Part shown: piece by piece, positions 1 through 6,763 of the stretch
Position numbering within the stretch: position 1 is the first letter of the stretch
How the letters are laid out: the number at the start of each line of letters is the position of its first letter
From: an uncultured bacterium
GTDB lineage: Bacteria > Bipolaricaulota > Bipolaricaulia > UBA7950 > UBA9294
Direction: 5' to 3'
DNA length: 16,698 nt
NCBI GenBank assembly: GCA_903859225.1
Contig: CAIOLV010000033.1
Coordinates: 1 to 16,698, forward strand
Program-made: the position numbers and the translations under genes
Notes under the pieces: model-generated
Databases searched by the model: none
What the model was told of the DNA's origin: nothing
What the model saw: the letters and a program-made list of their open reading frames with translations, nothing else

Positions 1-402
1 GACTACCTTGACGTCGCCGGTGGGCGTTTCCCTTGGGAGTGGAAGTTCCTCGAGTTCGACTGGGCGCCTCGCGCCGCACTGGCATGGGCTCCATATCGGA
101 TCGGGATCCGCCGCAACGGCCGGATCACCGCAGCCCGTTGTGCTTCGCCCGGCGCCACGCCATCTGATGCGGCCTTCTTGTCGTTCCTGGATGGGGAACC
201 CGACGACCTTGGGACGTTGGTTCGGCACGCACAAGCAGAGTTGCGTGTCAGCAAGTGGGAGTCCATGGTGCCGAAGCGAGGAGACCGAAGCGCGAGAGCC
301 CTCGCGGCGCTGCGCGAGGCCGGGCTTCGGTCGTGGTCGGAGTACGGCGAGGATGTCTTTGCCTACGAGCTCGATCGGGACGCGGCGGGAGGTGTGCGCT
401 AG
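1..402 (+). CDS. C-terminal part of an unrecognised protein
   Basis: The reading frame is open from the first base of the window to a TAG at 400-402, giving the last 133 residues of a protein whose start lies outside. G and C dominate third codon positions, as in the neighbouring genes, so the frame is very likely coding. The segment is soluble-looking. It has a Trp- and Phe-rich stretch near the start (FPWEWKFLEFDWAP, about residues 10-23 of the visible part) and a charged, Arg- and Glu-rich C-terminus. I see no transmembrane segment and recognise no family motif, so I assign no function. The stop lies one base before the likely TTG start of the MoeB/ThiF-like gene, so the two are probably co-transcribed. 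Confidence 0.7.
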   Translation, partial: DYLDVAGGRFPWEWKFLEFDWAPRAALAWAPYRIGIRRNGRITAARCASPGATPSDAAFLSFLDGEPDDLGTLVRHAQAELRVSKWESMVPKRGDRSARALAALREAGLRSWSEYGEDVFAYELDRDAAGGVR

Positions 403-403
403 A

Positions 404-1171
404 TTGACCAGCTCAGGGGGAGCCAGCCTCACGCCGCAGGAACGGGTGCGCTACGCGCGGCACCTCGTGATCCCCGACCTTGGCGAGGAGGGACAACGGA
501 AGCTCAAGGCCGCTCGCGTGCTCATCGTGGGTCTGGGCGGGCTTGGGAGCCCAGCGTCTCTCTATCTCGCAGCCGCCGGTGTCGGGACTCTCGGAATCGT
601 CGACTCGGACGCGGTCGAGATCTCCAACCTCCAGCGTCAGATCCTCTACGAAGAGAAGGACATCGGAACGCCGAAGCCGAAGGCCGCGGCGGCTCGTCTC
701 GCCGGGCTCAACTCGCTCGTGCGCATCGAGGCCCACGCCGTCCGGTTTGTGGGCAGCGACGCATCGCGGATCGCCTCCGGATACGACGTCATCGTCGACG
801 GTGCCGACAACCTCGAGACGCGGTACGTGATGAATGAGGTCGCGCTCGAACTCGGCATTCCGTACGCGTACGGAGCCGTCTTCCAGCTGGAGGGCCAGGC
901 GGCGCTCCTCTGCGTCCCGGGAGGACCGTGCTATCGGTGTCTCTTCCCGACCCCGCCGCCACCCGAGTCTCTCCGCCCTGCATCAGAGACAGGCATTCTC
1001 GGCGTGGTTCCCGGAGTCATCGGCCTCGTGCAGGCCACCGAGGTCATTCGGTGGATCACCGGATACGCCGAACGCGGACCAAATCGCCTCCTCCTCTACG
1101 ACGCCCGGCGAATCGAGTTCACATCGATCTCCATCGATGCGGATCCCGCCTGCCCTGCGTGTGGCGGTTAG
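404..1171 (+). CDS. MoeB/ThiF/HesA family adenylyltransferase (E1-like)
   Basis: The 255-residue protein has the length and layout of MoeB/ThiF enzymes, which adenylate the C-terminal glycine of a ubiquitin-like sulfur carrier (MoaD or ThiS). Visible elements are the nucleotide-binding GLGGLGS (residues 43-49), an acidic strand end (IVDSD, 65-69), NLQRQ with the catalytic Arg (75-79), GTPKPKA with the Lys (88-94), DGADN (132-136), and two zinc-binding CxxC pairs (C176/C179 and C250/C253). I chose the TTG at 404 because GGGAGGT lies about 10 bases upstream and the protein then begins like the family. A GTG at 392 is in frame but sits on that ribosome site. The family's conserved Cys in the loop before G-x-L-G is Ala193 here. 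No carrier-protein gene is adjacent, so MoeB, ThiF and related roles cannot be separated. The 3' end overlaps the convergent isomerase-like gene at the stop codons. Confidence 0.88.
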   Translation: MTSSGGASLTPQERVRYARHLVIPDLGEEGQRKLKAARVLIVGLGGLGSPASLYLAAAGVGTLGIVDSDAVEISNLQRQILYEEKDIGTPKPKAAAARLAGLNSLVRIEAHAVRFVGSDASRIASGYDVIVDGADNLETRYVMNEVALELGIPYAYGAVFQLEGQAALLCVPGGPCYRCLFPTPPPPESLRPASETGILGVVPGVIGLVQATEVIRWITGYAERGPNRLLLYDARRIEFTSISIDADPACPACGG

Positions 1172-1968
1172 GCAACCGACGACAGGAACGAGATGGCCTC
1201 TCGGAGGAGTTCCTCAGGGCTCGCGTTCGTGGAGAGGGAACGCCCGGGGACGACTTCGAGGACCGCGGGGCCGTCGTAGCCGATGTCTCTGAGCGCGCGG
1301 CGGAAGTCCGACCAGTCCACGATTCCCCGCCCCGGCACGCTGTGATCGTCTTCCAAGCCCATCGTGTCGTGGAGATGCAGGTGAATGACCCGGCCGCGAT
1401 AGCGCTCGATGTACGCTCGCACGGGGTGACGCCCGGCGTCGTGCGACTGCGCGGCGTGACCGACGTCGATGCAGATGCCGAACGCCGAGTCATCCTCGGC
1501 GATGTCGAGGGCGCGATCAAGGACGCGAAGCGAGTCCACGGTGTTCTCGAGCGCGAGGGCGATCCTTCGGCGGCGAGCATGGTCGAGCAGACGGTGGATC
1601 TCGGGGACGTCGGGGCTTCCCAACAGGCCGTCGAGCCCGAGCGTCCCGGGGTGCACGACCAGCGTCCGCGCACCAAGACGTTCGGCAAGGTCGATCTCGC
1701 GGCGCAGCCCGGCCGGATCCCACGTCCAGCAACGGCCCCGTGCGTGCAGACTCGTGAACGGAGCGCCGCGGCCGGCGGCCGTAATCTCTCGTTCTTCGGC
1801 CGGAGTCGGCCCTGGATCGTCGATGTCGCGCGTCGCCCAGATCTCGACCCCGAGGCGCTCGTCCAGTTCGCGGATCGAGCGCACGGCGTGGGCTAGCGTA
1901 GGCCACGAATCTCGATCCCGTCCCGCGAAGAAGGCGGCGTAGACGCTTGCGCCGAGCCTCAGGGCCAT
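1168..1968 (-). CDS. Sugar phosphate isomerase/epimerase-like TIM-barrel protein (AP endonuclease 2 superfamily)
   Basis: The 266-residue protein has the spacing of the xylose-isomerase-like / endonuclease IV TIM-barrel superfamily. Candidate metal ligands and active-site residues follow the family order: H75 (SLHARG), H106 (VVHPG), E141 (LENT), D168 and H171 (CIDVGHA), H198/H200 and D201 (HLHLHD), H209, and E238 (VLEVV). A PGRGIVDW stretch (212-219), common in these enzymes, is present. It starts with ATG 11 bases after the SDH stop. It lacks a clear Shine-Dalgarno sequence, so it probably depends on translation of the upstream gene. It is the third gene of the LKR-SDH operon. The substrate cannot be read from the sequence, and a link to lysine breakdown is only an inference from position. 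Confidence 0.82.
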   Translation of the reverse strand: MALRLGASVYAAFFAGRDRDSWPTLAHAVRSIRELDERLGVEIWATRDIDDPGPTPAEEREITAAGRGAPFTSLHARGRCWTWDPAGLRREIDLAERLGARTLVVHPGTLGLDGLLGSPDVPEIHRLLDHARRRRIALALENTVDSLRVLDRALDIAEDDSAFGICIDVGHAAQSHDAGRHPVRAYIERYRGRVIHLHLHDTMGLEDDHSVPGRGIVDWSDFRRALRDIGYDGPAVLEVVPGRSLSTNASPEELLREAISFLSSVA

Positions 1969-1979
1969 CGCGCCACGCG

Positions 1980-3299
1980 CTAGAGAAGCGACGTCGTCTC
2001 CGTAAAGCGCACTCCGAGCGTCGCGAGTTCCTTGAGGACGGGTTCGTAGATCGCCGGTACCGTCGGTACTTGGACTCCGGTGAGGTCGATCTCGCCCTCG
2101 AGGATCATCCGCGCAGCGATAGCAGCCGGCAGACCGACGAGTCGCGACATCGAGGTGTCGCCGTTCGGAATCCCGTAGTCGACCAAGGTCGAGACCGTCT
2201 TCTCCGTCCGGTCATCGTAGCGGGCGACGAACTCGTGCTGCATCACGAGCATGTCCCTTTCTCCCGGCGCGTACTGCATCTTAGCCAGCATGCGCTGCGC
2301 CAGAACATCAAGATCCGTCGTGGCGGCCCTCGGAAGTGGATCGTTGCTCGTCAGTCCGAGCCAGACGAGGTCGGTCACCGGCTTCGCGCTGACGGAGACT
2401 CCGAGCCGCCGGGCAAGATCATTCGCCGTGGCGCCGCTCTTCATTCCGAGGAGTCGACCCGTCCATTGGGCGAACGTACGCCCGCCAAGGTCCTTCCGCT
2501 CGGTTTCGTCGAGGATCCCGAGGTCGGCGATCGCCTTGAGCGTGGCACACCAGCCGGGGTAGCGAAGCGTCCCGCGGAACATGCTCGTCACGGTCGGGAT
2601 GCCGTAGCTCTCGATGTACGGGAGCGAGTCACGGTTCGGATACACCTCCAGCTCCCCGAACCCGACGATAGCGCACGGCCAGTGGTTCGCGAACAGCTCC
2701 GGGCCGGGGACGTCGACGATCACTCCATCCTTGAGGAAGCGGGCTGAGTTCTTGCCCGCCAGCACGACGCCGCGGGGCGCCCACGAGAACTTGTAGCCCA
2801 TCGGGTTCGTGTTCGCTTCCGGCGCGGGCAGGCCGCCGGTGTTGGACGTGAATGAGAGGAGCGCGCCTCCCTCGTCGCGGATGCGGTGGATGATCTGCAT
2901 GGCCGACATGTGGTCGACGCCGGGGTCGACTCCGATCTCGTTCAACAGGATGACGTTCGCCGTGCGGGCCGCAGCGTCCTGAGCACGCATCGCGTCCTTG
3001 ACGTACGACGTCGTCACCATGTGCTTCTTGTGCTTGACGCAGAGGCGAGCGACCAGCGGGTGATGCACGTAGGGTAGAAGGCTGATCGAGAGATCGTGCT
3101 TCGCAATCAACGTCTCGAGCGCCATTTCGTCGTCGACATCGAGCGCCACCGCCGTCCCGTTCGCCGCTCCCGCGAGGAGCTTCTCCGCCTTGTCCACCGT
3201 CCGTGTCGCGACGGTCACGCGGAACCCCTTGACGTCCGTCAAGTAGCGAACGAGGGGACCGGCGACGAGGCCGGCTCCGAGGACGAGAATCCTGCTCAC
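1980..3299 (-). CDS. Saccharopine dehydrogenase (glutamate-forming, SDH)
   Basis: The 439-residue protein matches the SDH half of the animal/plant bifunctional alpha-aminoadipic semialdehyde synthase. It oxidises saccharopine to aminoadipate semialdehyde and glutamate with NAD(P)+. The N-terminal Rossmann motif is GAGLVAGP (residues 8-15). Further family stretches are SLLPYVHHPLV, KKHMVTTSYV, NEIGVDPGVDHM, and the hallmark GGLPAPEANTNPMGYKFSW. The start is GTG (3297-3299), preceded by AAGGAGG at 3304-3310. The stop of LKR lies only 21 bases upstream, so the two pathway steps are encoded as adjacent separate genes. The length is typical of stand-alone SDH proteins. A carboxynorspermidine-synthase-like role is possible for the superfamily, but the LKR partner strongly favours lysine catabolism. 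Confidence 0.9.
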   Translation of the reverse strand: MSRILVLGAGLVAGPLVRYLTDVKGFRVTVATRTVDKAEKLLAGAANGTAVALDVDDEMALETLIAKHDLSISLLPYVHHPLVARLCVKHKKHMVTTSYVKDAMRAQDAAARTANVILLNEIGVDPGVDHMSAMQIIHRIRDEGGALLSFTSNTGGLPAPEANTNPMGYKFSWAPRGVVLAGKNSARFLKDGVIVDVPGPELFANHWPCAIVGFGELEVYPNRDSLPYIESYGIPTVTSMFRGTLRYPGWCATLKAIADLGILDETERKDLGGRTFAQWTGRLLGMKSGATANDLARRLGVSVSAKPVTDLVWLGLTSNDPLPRAATTDLDVLAQRMLAKMQYAPGERDMLVMQHEFVARYDDRTEKTVSTLVDYGIPNGDTSMSRLVGLPAAIAARMILEGEIDLTGVQVPTVPAIYEPVLKELATLGVRFTETTSLL

Positions 3300-3320
3300 G
3301 GTGCCTCCTTCCCTTAGGCT

Positions 3321-4631
3321 CTAGGCCGAATTCAGGTGTTGCTCCAAGTACTGGTACGCGGGCGTCAGTGCGCCGCGATAGACGATGATGGCGCGCTTGA
3401 GTTCCGGCGGAAGGTCGAGTCCCTCGAAATCGCACGAGTAGTTCGCGTGGGCGATCGTCGGGACGAAGCGCTTGAGGATGGTGCTGAAGTAGGCCGACGC
3501 CTCGCGCGGTAATTCGCTCGGCAGGATCTCGACCGCCATGACGACCGGACCGTGTCCCTCGACGCCCGCCGACGTCGTGCCGGTCTCCGGCTGAAAGACG
3601 TAGATCGGCTCGTCGGGCTCGGTGGCCTTGACCGTCGCTTCAATGCTGCCCTTGACGTCGCAGGTGATGTCGCCGATAACCCGAAGCTTCGGCTGCGCGT
3701 CACGATACAGCTCGCGAATGGCCTGTCGCGTGATGAGTCGCGGGTACTTCGGCTCCCAGTAGATGCAGTTCACCATGACGTGCATATGCGGCATGTATTG
3801 CTCGAAACAGGGGCCGTACCGCTCAGGGTGCTTGTAGTACTCGTCCAGGTCGAAGGGATGCCCGGCAATGAGCGGCCGCACGGTATCGGCCTCTTTGAAC
3901 ACGACCTTCACGATCGGGGCACGACCGTCGTCGCGCAGCCCACCGAGCAGCTCCTTCGGAGTGGCTTCGCGTACGGGCAACAGGTCGAGGATCTCCTGCG
4001 CGCCACGAGATACGTTGCCGTACCCGGCGACGCCGATGACGAGCGGCAGAATCGTTGCGGGAAGACCCGTCGTGCGGATCTCTTCCCCCACAGCGCGAAT
4101 CTCCGCCTTGGCCTCGTCGAGCGATGTGTACGACGAAGCCTGCTGCACGTCCGAGAACGGCGTCTCAATGCCTTCCCAGGCCAGCCGCTTGCCGAGCGCC
4201 CACAGGGTGTCGATCATCCCGGCGAGGCCGGCGTAGTTCCCGAAGAAGATCAGCCGCCGCCCGCGATCATCAACGATCTTCTCGTAGTCGATGATCGTCG
4301 ACCCGAGCTGCAGGATCCGCTGCAGCATCGGCATGTTGAACGGCTGGCCTTTGATCGTGTGAGAGAAGAAGACATAGACCTTCTCCGGCCGAAGCACGTC
4401 CACGGGGATTTCCTTCAGCCCGACGATGACTGCGCAGCCATCGAGGTCCTCGACCACGTTGACGCCGACGCGCCGATACTCATCATCCTGGTAGACTCGC
4501 CGGTCGGACGACTGAACGACGCATTCCAGCTTGTGTTCGGCGATGAGCTCACGCACGTGCTCGGGAATCAGGGGCGCACGACGCTCCCACGCGTAAAGAT
4601 CTTCCCGCCGAATGCCGATTCGATTCACCAT
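3321..4631 (-). CDS. Lysine-ketoglutarate reductase (saccharopine-forming, LKR)
   Basis: The 436-residue protein resembles the LKR half of alpha-aminoadipic semialdehyde synthase, of the alanine dehydrogenase/transhydrogenase fold. It condenses lysine and 2-oxoglutarate to saccharopine using NADPH. Family stretches are RREDLYAWERRAPLIPEHV (8-26), GLKEIP (71-76), FFSHTIKGQPFNMPML (88-103), IDYEKI with FFGNYAGLAGMID (114-141), the nucleotide-binding GYGNVSRGAQEI (203-214), VNCIYWEPKYPRLIT (287-301) and IGDITCDVKGSIEAT (319-333). The ATG start at 4631 has GGGAGGG about nine bases upstream. It is the first gene of a three-gene operon. Upstream lie a -10-like TATACT (4682-4687), a leader hairpin and a 27-bp dyad that suggest dedicated regulation. 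Confidence 0.9.
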   Translation of the reverse strand: MVNRIGIRREDLYAWERRAPLIPEHVRELIAEHKLECVVQSSDRRVYQDDEYRRVGVNVVEDLDGCAVIVGLKEIPVDVLRPEKVYVFFSHTIKGQPFNMPMLQRILQLGSTIIDYEKIVDDRGRRLIFFGNYAGLAGMIDTLWALGKRLAWEGIETPFSDVQQASSYTSLDEAKAEIRAVGEEIRTTGLPATILPLVIGVAGYGNVSRGAQEILDLLPVREATPKELLGGLRDDGRAPIVKVVFKEADTVRPLIAGHPFDLDEYYKHPERYGPCFEQYMPHMHVMVNCIYWEPKYPRLITRQAIRELYRDAQPKLRVIGDITCDVKGSIEATVKATEPDEPIYVFQPETGTTSAGVEGHGPVVMAVEILPSELPREASAYFSTILKRFVPTIAHANYSCDFEGLDLPPELKRAIIVYRGALTPAYQYLEQHLNSA

Positions 4632-4646
4632 TCGACGCTACCCTCC

Positions 4647-4664
4647 CACGTTCGCGAGAACGTG
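4647..4664 (-). promoter_or_regulatory. Leader hairpin just upstream of the LKR ribosome site
   Basis: CACGTTC (4647-4653) and GAACGTG (4658-4664) form a perfect 7-bp stem with a 4-base loop. On the minus-strand transcript the stem ends next to the GGGAGGG ribosome site (4640-4646). It would occupy most of the roughly 45-base leader predicted from the -10 box at 4682-4687. It may stabilise the 5' end or affect translation initiation. No alternative pairing partner for a switch is obvious. Confidence 0.5.
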
Positions 4665-4681
4665 CCTCCTGCAGCCCAGGC

Positions 4682-4737
4682 AGTATACCGGACGCGAGGT
4701 CGCCGTGCACGGATGTGCCCATGACATGGACACATCC
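4682..4737 (-). promoter_or_regulatory. Putative LKR-SDH promoter with 27-bp operator-like dyad
   Basis: Reading toward LKR, a TATACT -10-like box lies at 4682-4687. No good -35 hexamer sits 16-18 bases upstream, where the sequence is GTGCAC-like. Directly beyond this lies a dyad: GGATGTGCCCATG (4711-4723), a central A, and CATGGACACATCC (4725-4737). The 13-base arms have one mismatch. A weak -35 plus an abutting dyad is the layout expected of an activator-dependent or repressible promoter. The protein that binds is unknown. The dyad could also act as a terminator stem for the upstream tRNA genes, but no T-run follows it. Confidence 0.5.
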
Positions 4738-4862
4738 GGCCCACGCCAAGGAGGCGGGATCTTGACCCACCGTGCATCCGCGGGGGGCTGACGCAATGCG
4801 TTCTCGTGGAGCTTCACGGCGAAGACTTGGCTAAGAGCGAACGCCGCAGGGCCCCTGCAGCA

Positions 4863-4938
4863 TGGTGGGTGGTACAGGGCTCGAACCTGTGACCTCATGC
4901 ACGTCAAGCATGCGCTCTCCCAACTGAGCTAACCACCC
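4863..4938 (-). tRNA. tRNA-Val (GAC anticodon), CCA encoded
   Basis: The minus strand folds as a full cloverleaf. The 7-bp acceptor stem pairs GGGTGGT with ACCACCC, the D arm starts TTAGCTCAGTTGGG, and the anticodon stem is CATGC/GCATG. The loop TTGACGT gives anticodon GAC (valine). The T arm is ACAGG-TTCGAGC-CCTGT and the discriminator is A. The 3' CCA is encoded (4863-4865). It lies nine bases downstream of tRNA-Cys and probably shares its transcript. Confidence 0.97.
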
Positions 4939-4947
4939 AAGGGTCTG

Positions 4948-5019
4948 AGGCGGCGACCGGATTCGAACCGGTGGATCAGGGATTTGCAGTCCCTTGCCTT
5001 ACCACTTGGCTACACCGCC
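4948..5019 (-). tRNA. tRNA-Cys (GCA anticodon), CCA not encoded
   Basis: The minus strand gives a 72-base cloverleaf. The acceptor stem pairs GGCGGTG with CGCCGCC (one T-G pair). The anticodon stem AGGGA/TCCCT encloses CTGCAAA, so the anticodon is GCA (cysteine). The T arm is ACCGG-TTCGAAT-CCGGT. Discriminator base U73 is the known identity element of tRNA-Cys. CCA is not encoded, unlike the neighbouring tRNA-Val, so a CCA-adding enzyme is implied. Confidence 0.97.
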
Positions 5020-5031
5020 CAGGCGGCTGGG

Positions 5032-5060
5032 AGTATACGAGCTCGCGGAGAGCCGGTCAA
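5032..5060 (-). promoter_or_regulatory. Sigma70-type promoter of the tRNA-Cys/tRNA-Val unit
   Basis: On the minus strand, TTGACC (5055-5060) and TATACT (5032-5037) are separated by exactly 17 bases. The expected transcription start, about 5024-5026, is only a few bases before the mature 5' end of tRNA-Cys at 5019. That is typical of tRNA promoters. No terminator with a T-run is visible between tRNA-Val and LKR, so some read-through is possible. Confidence 0.8.
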
Positions 5061-5178
5061 TCGCGCGTTCGGGCCTCGCCTGCAGCGTGAAGTCAACCTG
5101 CTAACCATACCACACTGGATGGAAAAGCAAGGAGTGCTGTGATTTGCTAGTACCATAAGCGAGATCCTGCGGACGCCG

Positions 5179-5209
5179 ACTGCCCTCGCCGCGGTTCGGC
5201 TAGGGCAGT
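5179..5209. other. Strong unexplained stem-loop between atpD and the tRNA genes
   Basis: ACTGCCCT (5179-5186) pairs perfectly with AGGGCAGT (5202-5209). After one C/T mismatch, GCCG pairs with CGGC around a 5-base loop, giving about 12 pairs in 31 bases. Neither side has a T-run, so it is not a standard intrinsic terminator. It may still end or protect the 3' end of the atp transcript. Confidence 0.5.
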
Positions 5210-5241
5210 ACGCGCCATGGACCAACTTCGTCGACGGATCC

Positions 5242-5277
5242 AACGAAACCGTCTCGTTCGCTAGCGCGGCCCGCGCT
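5242..5277. terminator. Inverted repeats downstream of atpD, possible termination or 3'-processing zone
   Basis: Two dyads sit 40-75 bases past the atpD stop. AGCGCGG (5263-5269) and CCGCGCT (5271-5277) form a perfect GC-rich palindrome. AACGA (5242-5246) and TCGTT (5254-5258) form a weaker stem. In the direction of atp transcription the strong palindrome is followed by TAGCGAACG rather than a T-run, so termination here is only a suggestion. Confidence 0.3.
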
Positions 5278-5315
5278 TTCAGAGGACGTTCAGAAAGATC
5301 GCGCAGCGCGAAGCG

Positions 5316-6740
5316 CTAATCCACTAGCCCGACGTCGTGACCCGCCTTCCGGGCGCGCTCGAGGACTTCGTCGATCCCGCCAGCCATGTAGAAGAGCTGC
5401 TCGGGAATGTGGTCAAGCTGTCCGTCGACGATTGTGGCAAATCCGCGCACGGTGTCGGTGAGCTTCACATAAGCACCGGGGCGTCCAGTGAACTGCTCGG
5501 CAACGAACATCGGCTGACTCATGAACCGCTGCACCTTGCGGGCGCGCCGCACAGCAACCTGATCCTCGTCCGAAAGCTCGTCCATGCCCATGATGGCGAT
5601 GATGTCCTTCAGATCCTCGTATCGCTGCAACACCTCAAGCGTCTTGCGCGCGACGCGGTAGTGTTCGGTCGTCGTGAACTGCGGATCGAGAATCGTCGAG
5701 TTCGACTGCAACGGGTCAACGGCCGGGTAGATGCCCTTCTCGACGATCTCGCGCGACAGGGTGATCGCCGCATCGAGGTGGGAGAAGACCGTGGCCGGCG
5801 CGGGGTCGGTGAGATCGTCGGCCGGGACGTAGACGGCCTGAACCGAGGTGATCGACCCTTTCTTGGTCGACGTGATGCGCTCCTGCAGTTCGCCCATTTC
5901 CGTGGCGAGCGTCGGCTGGTAGCCGACTTCGGACGGCATTCTGCCGAGCAGCGCGGACACTTCGCTTCCTGCTTGCGCGAAGCGGAAGATGTTGTCGACG
6001 AACAGGAGGATGTCCTTCCGTTCTTCATCGCGGAAGTACTCGGCGACCGTGACTCCCGTCAGGGCGACGCGGAATCGCGCGCCGGGCGGCTCGTTCATCT
6101 GCCCGTACACGAGAGCCGTGTTCTGGAGGACTCCCGCCTCCTTCATGTCGAGGTAGAGGTCATTGCCCTCACGCGTACGTTCTCCGACTCCGGCGAACAC
6201 GGAGTACCCGTGATGCTCGTAGGCAATCGAACGGATCAATTCCATGATCACGATCGTTTTTCCCACCCCGGCGCCGCCGAACAGACCGATCTTCCCGCCC
6301 TTCGGGAACGGAGCGACGAGATCGATCGACTTGATCCCCGTCTCGTAGATCTCCGTCCGCGTCTCCTGCTCGAGCAGGGAAGGCGCCTTGCGATGGATCG
6401 AGTAGCGCTTCGCCGTCTGGGGCGCAGGAAGTCCATCGATCGGGCGTCCGACGATGTTGAGCATGCGTCCGAGTGTTTCGGGACCGACGGGAACGGTGAT
6501 CGGGCCTCCCGTGGCGATGACGGGAGTCCCGCGTGCAAGGCCGTCGGTCGAATCCATCGCGATGGCACGAACGATGTCGTTTCCCAAGTGGTCGGCGACC
6601 TCGAGGATGAGGCCTTCGTCGCCTTTGCGTTCGATGCGCAGCGCATCGTTGACGCGCGGAAGCTCTCCCTTCGCGAAGCGAACGTCGACGACCGGTCCCC
6701 TGATCTCCGTGACCTTTCCCACCGTGAGCTTCTCCGCCAT
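5316..6740 (-). CDS. atpD: F-type ATP synthase beta subunit
   Basis: The 474-residue catalytic subunit of F1 carries the P-loop GGAGVGKT (155-162), GERTREGND (186-194), LLFVDNIFRFAQAGSEVSAL, the DPAPATVFSHLDA catch loop region and the C-terminal DELSDED lever motif. It starts with ATG at 6740 with GGAGG nine bases upstream. Longer in-frame extensions run back into atpG and are not credible. It is the last gene of the operon. The usual next gene, atpC, is missing and about 300 bases of non-coding sequence follow. Confidence 0.98.
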   Translation of the reverse strand: MAEKLTVGKVTEIRGPVVDVRFAKGELPRVNDALRIERKGDEGLILEVADHLGNDIVRAIAMDSTDGLARGTPVIATGGPITVPVGPETLGRMLNIVGRPIDGLPAPQTAKRYSIHRKAPSLLEQETRTEIYETGIKSIDLVAPFPKGGKIGLFGGAGVGKTIVIMELIRSIAYEHHGYSVFAGVGERTREGNDLYLDMKEAGVLQNTALVYGQMNEPPGARFRVALTGVTVAEYFRDEERKDILLFVDNIFRFAQAGSEVSALLGRMPSEVGYQPTLATEMGELQERITSTKKGSITSVQAVYVPADDLTDPAPATVFSHLDAAITLSREIVEKGIYPAVDPLQSNSTILDPQFTTTEHYRVARKTLEVLQRYEDLKDIIAIMGMDELSDEDQVAVRRARKVQRFMSQPMFVAEQFTGRPGAYVKLTDTVRGFATIVDGQLDHIPEQLFYMAGGIDEVLERARKAGHDVGLVD

Positions 6741-6763
6741 CGCTTGGATCCTCCAGCCTGTCC

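Noticed and set aside
8..403. Upstream extension of the MoeB-like gene to position 8
   Set aside because: It overlaps the other gene's coding end, and the added sequence is not like any E1-like protein N-terminus.
3552..4724. 390-codon open frame on the plus strand opposite LKR
   Set aside because: Antisense shadow of a well-conserved gene, Arg- and Asp-rich with no family features.
4844..4860. GCAGG/CCTGC inverted repeat after tRNA-Val as a terminator
   Set aside because: The stem is only five pairs and no T-run follows in the direction of transcription.
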